Positions 1 to 6,669 of a stretch of DNA of 11,579 nt are shown here, piece after piece. The position numbers were made by a program, and so were the translations under genes. This DNA is from an uncultured Ruminococcus sp. (GTDB lineage Bacteria > Bacillota > Clostridia > Oscillospirales > Ruminococcaceae). The notes beneath the pieces were generated by a model, which ran no database searches, was not told the DNA's origin, and saw only the letters and a program-made list of their open reading frames with translations. Every line of letters begins with the position of its first letter. Position 1 is the stretch's first letter. The stretch spans positions 1 through 11,579 of the forward strand of contig UQEM01000076.1 in the NCBI GenBank assembly GCA_900540005.1, in the 5' to 3' direction.

Positions 1-1
1 A

Positions 2-1048
2 ACTCCCGAACACATCGCCAAAGACAGCGTATCCGATGAAAAATCCTCCGAAAATGAAATGTTTCCGTTTGCCGTATGGGCAAAGCTGATGCGCGAGGAG
101 CTTTCGGGTAATCAGCGTAATCTGCTCACAAAGCCGCCCTTTGAGGGCGTTTACGAACTGAGATACGCAATATCGGAGCACCTGAAGCAATTTCGCAATA
201 TAACCGCCTGTCCCGAACAGATAATAATAGGCGCGGGCGCGGAGTATCTCTATATGCTGATGAATATTCTCTTTGGGAACAGCTACATTTTCGCCGTGGA
301 AGAACCCGGATACTCCAAAATTGCCGAAATATACGCGAACTACGGGATAAAGTGCGAGAGAATCCCCGTAATGACGGACGGGATAGACGTTTCGTATCTG
401 AAAGAACTTAAAACCGACATTATACATATTTCCCCCTCACACCACTTTCCTACCGGAGCAATCACTTCCGTTGGCAAAAGGTACGCTCTCCTTGAGTGGG
501 CAAGCCAATCCCCAGACCGCTTCATAATCGAGGACGACTATGACAGCGAGTTTCGTCTTTCCGGCAAGCCTATCCCCTCCATGTACAGCATAGACGTAAT
601 GGACAAGGTAATATACATGAACACTTTCAGCAAAAGCCTTGCGTCCACGATAAGAATAAGCTACATGGTTCTTCCGCCGTCGCTTTTGCATAAATTCAGA
701 GAAAAACTCGGATTCTGCTCATGCCCCGTTTCGACCTTCGAGCAGTACACTCTCGCTCGATTTATCAGCGAGAAATACTTTGAAAAGCACATCAACCGAA
801 TGCGTGTACATTATAAAACGTGCCGCAGTCAGCTTTTTGAAAGAATGAAGGATCACAGTATTTTTAACAATTCAAGTATTTCGGGCGAAAACTCGGGACT
901 GCACTGCGTTGTAAAATTCGAGACCGACCTTTCTGACGAAGAATTGCTTGAAAAAGTCACACAACTCGGATTCAAGGCGGCAATGATGAAAAAATACTAT
1001 CACAATACCATACAAAAGAATATGCACACGCTGGTTTTCTTTTATTAA
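2..1048 (+). CDS. MocR/PdxR-family PLP-dependent transcriptional regulator, aminotransferase-like domain (5' end outside window)
   Basis: The reading frame is open from the first bases, so the gene starts upstream; the missing part should be the linker and the GntR-type winged helix of MocR proteins. The visible 348 residues are the fold-type I aminotransferase-like domain. Motifs typical of MocR proteins are present: FPFAVWAKLMRE at the domain start, ISPSHHFPTGA, the PLP-binding stretch IIEDDYDSEF, and TFSKSLAS, whose lysine (codon 632-634) would form the Schiff base with PLP. Family members usually sense PLP or amino-acid-like effectors and control vitamin B6, GABA or transport genes; no target can be assigned here. 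The protein stops at HTLVFFY, where relatives continue for roughly 20 residues after a TLV-x-GY-like strand, so the C-terminus looks cut. The last 77 bases overlap the convergent minus-strand gene. The class is clear; the biological target is unknown. Confidence 0.87.
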   Translation, partial: TPEHIAKDSVSDEKSSENEMFPFAVWAKLMREELSGNQRNLLTKPPFEGVYELRYAISEHLKQFRNITACPEQIIIGAGAEYLYMLMNILFGNSYIFAVEEPGYSKIAEIYANYGIKCERIPVMTDGIDVSYLKELKTDIIHISPSHHFPTGAITSVGKRYALLEWASQSPDRFIIEDDYDSEFRLSGKPIPSMYSIDVMDKVIYMNTFSKSLASTIRISYMVLPPSLLHKFREKLGFCSCPVSTFEQYTLARFISEKYFEKHINRMRVHYKTCRSQLFERMKDHSIFNNSSISGENSGLHCVVKFETDLSDEELLEKVTQLGFKAAMMKKYYHNTIQKNMHTLVFFY

Positions 1049-2717
1049 CACAAAAATACCGCACCCGGAGCAATGCTCGCGAAGCCCTGCTCTGCAGCAT
1101 ACCGATAAAGGTGTTTGCTCCGACTCGCGCACAAATATCGTTGCTGCCGCAGAACTCAACCAAACACTTTGCCGCATCGGTTATCGCGTCTATCTTTTCC
1201 ATTTCTCTCAAAGCTGAAAAATTCTTCTCAAACAGGCATATCTGAAGTCCTACAACATAAAGATCCGTCTTATCCGCAGAGCAAAACGCTTTTTTAAGTC
1301 CCTTTTCGTTCAGTATACCTGTCAGAGTATCACGCTGTTCGGCAATATTCTGACATTGCATCATATATTGTATATCGTTTTTCATGCGCAGAAATTCAAG
1401 AGTATTTGAAAGCGCTTTCATCAGGTTGCGGAAAACATGATCGTATGTATCAGGACTGTCAAAGCGCAGAACAATAACGCCAAGCTCTCTGTTACCGAAA
1501 AACAGCGGACTGAAATAATAAGGCGCGGCAGATCCACCAAAAACAGCCGAAAATCGATTCTTATTGAACATAAGTGTGTCATCATAAGTAAGCAGATCGT
1601 ACCTTATCATGTTTTCGCTGTTCGGTTCTTCATTATACCAATTCTCGTGAAGGCACATATAAAGCTTATCCACATTGCGTATCATGAACCTGAATTCCCG
1701 ACAGCAGGCAGCAAATTCATTTACGTTTCTGCATTCGGTGAACCTGTGCTCAAACTGACAGAACAGGTTGAGAAAGTCATAGTCGGATCTTGTCCTTATC
1801 TCAGCAATTTCCTTCCTTATGTCGTTATTGCCAGCGCCGCAGCCGCAGGTATTGCCATAAATAAAGCGTCCCCTCGGAGCGAAAAAGTCCCCGTATTCAC
1901 CCGTTTCAAGCTTTTCTCTGAGCAGTCTCACCGCCTGCCTGCCGAGTTCCCTTCGATTTCGCTGATAGGTTGTGAGCAGAGGGTCGTGATCGCGGCGTTC
2001 GTGTATATACTCGTAGCCCGTAATGGTGAGTTTTTCGGGAATCTTCACATCATGTTCCATAAACACATCAAGCATTCCGTATGCCATATAGTCGTTGCAG
2101 CAAATTACCGCCTGTGGGAAAACAATCTCTCCGCTGATATATTTTTCAGCCTGCAAACGTCCGGAATTAAACCAGAAATCGCCAAAAAACGCCTTATTTT
2201 CATCAAATGGTATGCCGTGCTTTTCAAGTGACTCACGATAACCCTCCACACGCTTGACAGACGCGTCTATGAAATCATACCCCGAAAGAATATGAATGTC
2301 CGTGAACCAGTGAACCTCTATGAGATGATCGGTGATCTCCTCAATATCCTGCCTGTCGCTCGTATTTATAAAGTGAAAGTCAGGGAGCACAAAATCCGGC
2401 AGCGGCGTTCCTACCGCAGCCACGGGTATGTCTGCTTTTTCCGCAAGTCTGCTGATAACGCATTTCTGCACGTCCGAATTAATGATTGACTCGGATATCA
2501 GGATAAAGCCGTCAAATTCATCTGACGATATCATGTCATATATGCGGTTCTCGGTTATCAGCACTTCATCGGTCTCGATAGGATTATAAATGTTTGAGAT
2601 CACGGCGATATCTATGTTAAACTCCTGTGCCGTTTCGATTATCCCTAAAAGTATCTCTCGCTGCTCAATATCAGCGACCTGTGCCGCAATAACACCGTAA
2701 ATCGGTCTGTTTTTCAT
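972..2717 (-). CDS. LacI/PBP-like sensor domain fused to a degenerate, truncated GGDEF-like domain
   Basis: 581 residues when started at the ATG at 2717, which has a GGGGGCGC ribosome binding site 4-5 bases upstream; an earlier in-frame ATG at 2762 lacks one. Residues about 4-295 resemble the periplasmic-binding-protein fold of LacI-type regulators (PIYGVIAAQ, DGFILISES, VICCNDYMAYGML, ITGYEYI, LLTTYQRNRRELGRQAVRLL), ending in a Cys-rich NTCGCGAG. No N-terminal helix-turn-helix or signal peptide is visible, so it is probably cytoplasmic. A roughly 150-residue middle region of uncertain fold follows, then a GGDEF-like start (RDTLTGILNEKGL, about 462-474). The usual RxGGDEF is RVGANTF (531-537), so cyclase activity is unlikely. 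After FIGML the sequence loses resemblance, and the last ~40 residues (Cys/Arg/Lys-rich) are read from DNA antisense to the neighbouring MocR gene. Inference: a sugar- or ligand-responsive regulator that lost its C-terminus. Proteins of this architecture are, to my recollection, common in Ruminococcus. Confidence 0.78.
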   Translation of the reverse strand: MKNRPIYGVIAAQVADIEQREILLGIIETAQEFNIDIAVISNIYNPIETDEVLITENRIYDMISSDEFDGFILISESIINSDVQKCVISRLAEKADIPVAAVGTPLPDFVLPDFHFINTSDRQDIEEITDHLIEVHWFTDIHILSGYDFIDASVKRVEGYRESLEKHGIPFDENKAFFGDFWFNSGRLQAEKYISGEIVFPQAVICCNDYMAYGMLDVFMEHDVKIPEKLTITGYEYIHERRDHDPLLTTYQRNRRELGRQAVRLLREKLETGEYGDFFAPRGRFIYGNTCGCGAGNNDIRKEIAEIRTRSDYDFLNLFCQFEHRFTECRNVNEFAACCREFRFMIRNVDKLYMCLHENWYNEEPNSENMIRYDLLTYDDTLMFNKNRFSAVFGGSAAPYYFSPLFFGNRELGVIVLRFDSPDTYDHVFRNLMKALSNTLEFLRMKNDIQYMMQCQNIAEQRDTLTGILNEKGLKKAFCSADKTDLYVVGLQICLFEKNFSALREMEKIDAITDAAKCLVEFCGSNDICARVGANTFIGMLQSRASRALLRVRYFCVNKRKPACAYSFVWYCDSIFSSLPP

Positions 2718-2791
2718 TTTGCGCCCCCGAATTAAAATTTGCTTGCGGGAATAAACCTGCATTCCGCACGAATATTTTCTTAATTTATTAT

Positions 2792-2820
2792 ATTATAAGC
2801 TGCAATTAATATTTTGCCAA
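2792..2820 (-). promoter_or_regulatory. sigma-A promoter of the PBP-like/GGDEF-like gene
   Basis: On the minus strand, TTGGCA (2815-2820), a 17-base spacer, and TATAAT (2792-2797) form a near-consensus promoter. The predicted transcript starts near 2785, about 65-70 bases before the ATG at 2717. Confidence 0.8.
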
Positions 2821-2861
2821 CGAAATTCTTCGTTTTGTCCACCTCGAATGCGCTTTATGAG

Positions 2862-2890
2862 TTGACCCTTTTTGAAAAATACATTATAAT
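2862..2890 (+). promoter_or_regulatory. sigma-A promoter of the GH98 gene
   Basis: TTGACC (2862-2867), 17 bases, then TATAAT (2885-2890). The start would lie near 2897, giving a leader of about 56 bases before the ATG at 2953. It is back to back with the minus-strand promoter at 2792-2820; the two -35 boxes are about 40 bases apart. Confidence 0.82.
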
Positions 2891-2939
2891 ATAATCACAA
2901 AAACAGAAAACCCTCAGGCATATTCTTATGAATAATGAT

Positions 2940-2971
2940 AGGAGGAAACCTTATGCGGCTTAAAAAAAATG
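2940..2971 (+). other. GH98 translation start signal and A8 tract that puts the start out of frame
   Basis: AGGAGG (2940-2945) sits seven bases before an ATG at 2953, an ideal bacterial start. Read from this ATG the frame gives MRLKKNVYDTAFG and stops after 33 codons at 3052-3054. The enzyme is in the next frame. Eight A residues (2962-2969) lie between; seven would give MRLKKMCTTLLSGIIAFGAMAV, a textbook signal peptide joined in frame to the enzyme. The ATG at 2969 that opens the enzyme frame is 23 bases from the AGGAGG, too far for normal initiation, and lacks the basic N-region. Either the eighth A is a sequencing or assembly error, or the gene is switched or corrected by slippage. Confidence 0.85.
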
Positions 2972-4162
2972 TGTACGACACTGCTTTCGGGAATAATAGC
3001 ATTCGGCGCGATGGCAGTTCCGCTGCCAAATGGAACGGGGTTATTTTCCATTAAGAATATTGCTGTCACAGCCGAGGCTGCGAGTGCGATGCGTAGACCC
3101 TGCGACCCAGATCACCCCATGCTGATCGTACACATCGACACATGGAATACCGCCGACCCCGCAAAAATTATTGCAACGATCCCGGAGGACATCAAACCCT
3201 ACTGTGTATTCAACATTTCCATGTCGATAAACTGGAGCAACGACAAGCACGAGTGGCTCATGACACAGGACGGATACGAGCTTGCAAAATCATGGCTCAA
3301 AACCTGCTCTGACGAGGGCGTATGGTGCATGGTTCAGCCTGCGAGCGGCGGACAGTGCCACTTCCCCGACTATGACTCATCGGGAAATATCGTGAATTTC
3401 ACGAACAAGGGCGAATTCACCGCTCATGCCGATGATGACTACGAAAACACCATTTACGCCGAATTTTTCCGCGATTACCCCGGATTTATCGGCTTTAACT
3501 ACAGCGAGCAGTTCTGGGGATTTGAATCAAGCGACTTCCCCGTAACGCCCATTCAGCGCTATCAGCATTTTGCAAAGCTGCTGAAACTCTGCAACAAATA
3601 CGGCGGATACCTCAACATCAATTGGTGCGCAAACCAATGGAGCGCGCCGCTTAATCCCGTGGCAATGCTCAAACGCTGTCCCGAGTGGAAAACAGCCTGC
3701 GAACAGTACTCAGATAATTTGCAGCTTGAAGAAAAATACACTCAGGGAAGCTTTATCGAGGACGTTGAAAGTGAAGTTTTAGGTGCTTACCTTTCAGGAT
3801 ACTGCGGTAATTTCGGCGTTCGCTATGATGAAACGGGCTGGACAGACCGTTCCGAGGCCGATAAGCCTCTCTCCACCAAAGACCAGTATCGTCCTATTAC
3901 GGGACTGCCGATCCATGCCGAGAGAATGCTGCTCAACGGTGCGACCATTATCGACGGTCCGGAGCTTATCTGGTCGGACGACTTCGGCGAAACATGGGGC
4001 GGCGTAAAGGACAGCGAGGGCTACTCCTGCCGCAACTGGTACACAAAAGACCAGTACGTTAATCCAACTCACATATGGCACTATGTAACTGACGGCGATC
4101 ACGGCGGAAAGACTATCCGTCCGCATATGTACAATTTCGTCAGAAACATTTTTAAAGCGTAA
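2969..4162 (+). CDS. Secreted glycoside hydrolase family 98 (GH98) catalytic-domain protein; true start probably ATG 2953 across an A8 frameshift
   Basis: 397 residues in this frame. Residues 1-37 are a hydrophobic export signal with a likely signal peptidase I site after TAEA; the basic MRLKK start comes from the ATG at 2953 if the A8 tract is corrected. Residues about 48-395 match the GH98 catalytic module: HIDTWNTADPAKII, DIKPYCVFNISMSI, GYELAKSWLKTC, MVQPASGGQCHFPD and GFNYSEQFWGFE (E180 is the likely general acid). GH98 enzymes are secreted inverting endo-glycosidases that act on blood-group or mucin-type galactosides or on xylan; the substrate cannot be told from this sequence. The family usually has a C-terminal beta-sandwich after a short helix like MYNFVRNIF; here the stop falls right there, so that module is absent. 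No dockerin, CBM, cell-wall anchor or membrane anchor is seen. The gene stands alone between its own promoter and a terminator. Confidence 0.86.
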   Translation: MCTTLLSGIIAFGAMAVPLPNGTGLFSIKNIAVTAEAASAMRRPCDPDHPMLIVHIDTWNTADPAKIIATIPEDIKPYCVFNISMSINWSNDKHEWLMTQDGYELAKSWLKTCSDEGVWCMVQPASGGQCHFPDYDSSGNIVNFTNKGEFTAHADDDYENTIYAEFFRDYPGFIGFNYSEQFWGFESSDFPVTPIQRYQHFAKLLKLCNKYGGYLNINWCANQWSAPLNPVAMLKRCPEWKTACEQYSDNLQLEEKYTQGSFIEDVESEVLGAYLSGYCGNFGVRYDETGWTDRSEADKPLSTKDQYRPITGLPIHAERMLLNGATIIDGPELIWSDDFGETWGGVKDSEGYSCRNWYTKDQYVNPTHIWHYVTDGDHGGKTIRPHMYNFVRNIFKA

Positions 4163-4164
4163 AC

Positions 4165-4206
4165 TTTACAGCAGTTATCTTCTGCACATATGATGACCGC
4201 TGTAAA
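4165..4206 (+). repeat. Inverted repeat just after the GH98 stop, with a competing shorter hairpin
   Basis: A 15-base arm (4165-4179) pairs with 4192-4206 with one A/C mismatch and one G/U pair around a 12-base loop, starting two bases after the stop codon. The right arm can instead pair forward: CTGTAA (4200-4205) with TTACAG (4211-4216), so the two hairpins exclude each other. No T-run follows, so it is a poor intrinsic terminator; it could protect the 3' end of the message. Confidence 0.55.
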
Positions 4207-4249
4207 TATATTACAGTATTCCTTGAACCCTTTGTAAGAGGGCAGTCAG

Positions 4250-4292
4250 AACGGCAGTTCTATCTTCCTAATAAGAGGACGGAACTGCCGTT
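4250..4292 (+). repeat. Perfect 11-bp inverted repeat, possible weak terminator
   Basis: AACGGCAGTTC (4250-4260) and GAACTGCCGTT (4282-4292) are perfect complements; within the loop TCTT (4263-4266) can pair with AAGA (4273-4276). Only three T residues (4291-4293) end the stem, so termination would be weak. Confidence 0.5.
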
Positions 4293-4343
4293 TCGCAGTA
4301 CAATTGAATATTCCGGAATAATCCGGCATTGAAATTCAGACAT

Positions 4344-4379
4344 AAACAAGCCGCAGAGAATGAACTCTGCGGCTTGTTT
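4344..4379. terminator. Strong, probably bidirectional terminator between GH98 and the small membrane protein gene
   Basis: A perfect 15-bp stem (4344-4358 with 4365-4379), GC-rich in its inner part, with a six-base loop AATGAA. It ends in TTT on the plus strand and also in TTT on the minus strand, so it can end GH98 transcripts and those of the convergent gene at 4411-4758. Confidence 0.8.
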
Positions 4380-4410
4380 CAGCATCAATATAAGCGTAAA
4401 CAATTGATTA

Positions 4411-4758
4411 CTATACATATATAACATCATAGTAAGTTATTATCGAATTCAAATGGCAAACGAACAAATACCAAAATGGCAGTATGCAAGGTATTAGCAA
4501 AATTCGGCATTTTCTTTTCTTCTTTTTTAGCTTCAAGTAAAATATGAATGTAAATATCGTCAATGCAATTGTTATTCCAAAAATCTGAAGCGGCACAAGA
4601 TAATTGCGCTCAAAAAGAATATACTCATTAGTTAAATCCACAACTATCGATCCGTCTATTGTGGAGTCAAAATAAAACACCAACCAAAATACCCAGCATA
4701 ACGCCGACAAAGCAATAACTGCCACAATAATAGTAAAAGCAATTTTCTTTTTATTCAT
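4411..4758 (-). CDS. Small membrane protein of unknown function, three predicted transmembrane helices
   Basis: 115 residues, with a good GAGGAG ribosome binding site eight bases before the ATG. The N-terminus is MNKKK followed by a hydrophobic helix (about 6-29); a short extracytoplasmic loop rich in acidic residues (about 30-53) leads to a second helix (about 55-74), then the basic cluster KLKKKKRKCR, and a third helix (about 84-102). This predicts a cytoplasmic N-terminus and a positively charged cytoplasmic loop. I recognise no family and assign no function. The gene is more AT-rich than its neighbours. A 170-bp foldback element ends 18 bases upstream of the start codon, next to the ribosome binding site, so the original promoter may have been displaced; no convincing promoter is visible within the element in this direction. 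Confidence 0.7.
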   Translation of the reverse strand: MNKKKIAFTIIVAVIALSALCWVFWLVFYFDSTIDGSIVVDLTNEYILFERNYLVPLQIFGITIALTIFTFIFYLKLKKKKRKCRILLIPCILPFWYLFVCHLNSIITYYDVIYV

Positions 4759-4776
4759 TTTCTTCGCTCCTCATTT

Positions 4777-4946
4777 ACTAGGGAGTGTTGACACTAAGAT
4801 AATATGCAGATTTTCGAGCATAAATTTTACGTAGACAAGGCAAAAAGTCGCAGGCAGGCTGTCGCCTGTCAAGACTTTTTAACGCAGGATGCGTGAAATT
4901 TTGCCGAAAAGATGCGTTGTTAGGCTTAGTGTCAACACTCCCTAGT
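4777..4946. mobile_element. 170-bp MITE-like foldback element with perfect 22-bp terminal inverted repeats
   Basis: The ends 4777-4798 and 4925-4946 are perfect inverted repeats of 22 bases containing the core GTGTTGACACTAAG. The arms continue as an imperfect palindrome, and the centre has another hairpin: AAAAAGTC (4842-4849) pairs with GACTTTTT (4873-4880), with CAGGC/GCCTG inside. There is no coding capacity. The right half (4895-4938) is identical, as reverse complement, to 11536-11579, so it is a dispersed repeat. No clear target-site duplication can be fixed: flanks are ...ATTT and TTGC.... The transposase family that moves it is not identifiable from this window. Confidence 0.8.
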
Positions 4947-4964
4947 TTGCAACACTCATATGAC

Positions 4965-4993
4965 TTGAAAAATTAATCGATATGTGATATAAT
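4965..4993 (+). promoter_or_regulatory. Extended -10 promoter of the [FeFe] hydrogenase gene
   Basis: TTGAAA (4965-4970), 17 bases, TATAAT (4988-4993), preceded by TGA, which makes a TGnTATAAT extended -10. It begins 18 bases after the end of the foldback element. The predicted start near 5000 gives a long leader of about 165 bases before the ATG at 5167. Confidence 0.8.
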
Positions 4994-4999
4994 GAATGC

Positions 5000-5166
5000 G
5001 AGATTTGCAGAAATATGTAAAAAGCGGTCATTGCAGGAATCTGCCGTCAGCGGCAAACTATACTGAAAATCAACATATATTCCCTATGCGGACAGGTTCT
5101 AATCTTCTGAAAGGAGTTTAATTAAGACTTTCCCGATCCGGTATGTTTTAATTACACATAAAAACA
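5000..5166 (+). promoter_or_regulatory. Long 5' leader of the hydrogenase gene with small competing hairpins and an orphan Shine-Dalgarno
   Basis: The leader can form GCAG-GAAT-CTGC (5033-5044) or TGCCG-TCAG-CGGCA (5042-5055); they overlap and exclude each other. GAAAGGAG (5109-5116) is a strong Shine-Dalgarno with no ATG, GTG or TTG at the right distance; the next ATG (5143) reads only two codons. I do not recognise a known riboswitch class. Confidence 0.35.
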
Positions 5167-6597
5167 ATGCAGACAAAAAAATTCGATACGCAGGTGCAGT
5201 TCATAAAATACAAGGTTCTTTGCGAAGTTGCAAAACAGGCTTGGCAAGGTACTCTGCTTGAAAACGTACTTGACATACCCAAGATAATAGTCCCCGGTAA
5301 AAAGCCGACTATCCGCTGCTGTGTATACAAGGAACGCGCCGTACTTGCAGAGCGCGTAAAGCTTGCAATGGGAGGAAATCCCAACAATCCCAACATCATC
5401 GAAGTTATAGACATAGCCTGTGACGAATGTCCTGCGGGCGGATATGTTGTAACAGATTCGTGCAGAGGCTGTATCGCCCACAGATGTGAAAATGCTTGTC
5501 CGCGCGGAGCAATTTCCTTTGACGAGCATCACGTTGCACATATTAATAAGGAGAGATGTGTTGAATGCGGTAAATGCGCAAGTGTTTGCCCGTACTCTGC
5601 CATTGCAAACCGTAAGCGTCCCTGCCAGAACGCCTGCAAGATAAAGGCTATCTCAATAAATGAGGAGCAGGCGGCAGCTATAGACAATGATAAGTGCATT
5701 GCCTGCGGTGCGTGTGTATATCAATGTCCGTTCGGAGCAATTACCGATAAGTCGTTCATTCTTGACACGATCGAACTGCTCAAAAACAATGACAAACATC
5801 AGGTTTACGCGATCGTTGCGCCGTCTATATCGAGCCAGTTCACCTACGCAAAACTCGGACAGGTCATAACAGGACTCAAAGAGCTTGGTTTCTACAATGT
5901 AGTTGAAGCGGCTCTTGGTGCGGACATGGTGGCACAGGCGGAATCGCTCGAACTGACAATGAAGGGATTCCTTACCAGCTCATGCTGTCCCGCATTTGTA
6001 AACTACATCAGAAAAGCTTTTCCCGAGCTGAAAGATCATGTATCTCACAACCTTTCGCCAATGGCAGCCATTTCGCGCTACATTAAGGAAACTAACGCAA
6101 ATGCAAAGATCGTTTTTGTCGGCCCTTGTACGGCAAAGAAAGCAGAGATCCAGCAGGACTTCGTTAAGCCCTGGGTAGATGCAGTTATCACATTCGAGGA
6201 ATTGCAGGCGCTTTTCGACAGCAAGAACATCGACCTTACAACTCTTGAGGAGGGCTTGCTCGACAACGCTTCCTACTTCGGACGCATATTTGCGCACTGC
6301 GGCGGACTCGCAGATGCGGTGGCTCAGGGACTCAAGGAACAGGGATTCGAGGACTTTGAGTTAAAGGCTTGCAGTTGCGACGGAATCGAAGCCTGCCGCA
6401 CAGCTCTTATGAAGAAAAAGCGAGGCATTCTCGATGCAAACTTCATCGAGGGCATGGCGTGCAACGGAGGCTGTATCGGAGGTGCAGGCTGTCTTACTCA
6501 CGGCGAAAAGAACAAAGCCAAGGTGGACGCATACGGCAGGCTTGCAATTGAAAAAACGATAAGCGATGCGGTAAACGTTCTTGATTCGATAAAATAA
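5167..6597 (+). CDS. Monomeric [FeFe] hydrogenase, group B
   Basis: 476 residues, the usual size for group B enzymes of anaerobic Firmicutes. The H-cluster motifs are complete: TSSCCPAF (C273 as proton-transfer Cys, C274 as ligand), GPCTAKKAE (C321, K324, E327; Gly replaces the Met of the group A MPC motif) and MACNGGCIGGAG (C432, C436). The N-terminal half carries cysteine sets for FeS clusters: C99/C102/C107/C111, C131/C134/C137/C141, a reduced C153/C157 pair, and C177/C180/C183/C187; the first and third full sets end in CPRGAI and CPFGAI, typical of ferredoxin domains. The enzyme interconverts protons and H2 with ferredoxin-like electron donors in the cytoplasm; group B physiology is poorly known. 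The start is fixed by an in-frame stop at 5149 and by the expected N-terminal motif FDTQVQ-x-IKYK, but there is no ribosome binding site next to it. Monocistronic by context. Confidence 0.93.
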   Translation: MQTKKFDTQVQFIKYKVLCEVAKQAWQGTLLENVLDIPKIIVPGKKPTIRCCVYKERAVLAERVKLAMGGNPNNPNIIEVIDIACDECPAGGYVVTDSCRGCIAHRCENACPRGAISFDEHHVAHINKERCVECGKCASVCPYSAIANRKRPCQNACKIKAISINEEQAAAIDNDKCIACGACVYQCPFGAITDKSFILDTIELLKNNDKHQVYAIVAPSISSQFTYAKLGQVITGLKELGFYNVVEAALGADMVAQAESLELTMKGFLTSSCCPAFVNYIRKAFPELKDHVSHNLSPMAAISRYIKETNANAKIVFVGPCTAKKAEIQQDFVKPWVDAVITFEELQALFDSKNIDLTTLEEGLLDNASYFGRIFAHCGGLADAVAQGLKEQGFEDFELKACSCDGIEACRTALMKKKRGILDANFIEGMACNGGCIGGAGCLTHGEKNKAKVDAYGRLAIEKTISDAVNVLDSIK

Positions 6598-6628
6598 CTT
6601 CTTCAAATGTCGGAATTTCGCTGTATTG

Positions 6629-6669
6629 TGTCAAAATCAGTTGACATCTGTCTGTTTTCGTGCTATAAT
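6629..6669 (+). promoter_or_regulatory. Perfect consensus promoter of the symporter gene with an inverted repeat over the -35 box
   Basis: TTGACA (6641-6646), exactly 17 bases, TATAAT (6664-6669), with TGC in front of the -10 (extended -10). TGTCAA (6629-6634) is the reverse complement of the -35 TTGACA, six bases apart, making a dyad that a repressor or Crp/Fnr-type protein could use. The start would be near 6676, 28 bases before the ATG, so there is no room for a riboswitch. Confidence 0.82.

Noticed and set aside
1437..2231. 264-codon plus-strand open frame opposite the PBP-like/GGDEF-like gene
   Set aside because: It is antisense to a clear domain match, has no ribosome binding site and shows no recognisable protein features.
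4310..4319. ATTCCGGAAT perfect 10-bp palindrome
   Set aside because: It lies between convergent genes with no promoter nearby and no second copy was noticed; such palindromes arise by chance.
4788..4816. TTGACA in the terminal repeat of the foldback element as an inward or outward promoter
   Set aside because: No acceptable -10 hexamer lies 16-18 bases away in either direction.
5121..5300. Possible ATT-initiated frame after the orphan Shine-Dalgarno upstream of the hydrogenase
   Set aside because: ATT starts are very rare, the frame differs from the hydrogenase frame, and its translation resembles nothing.
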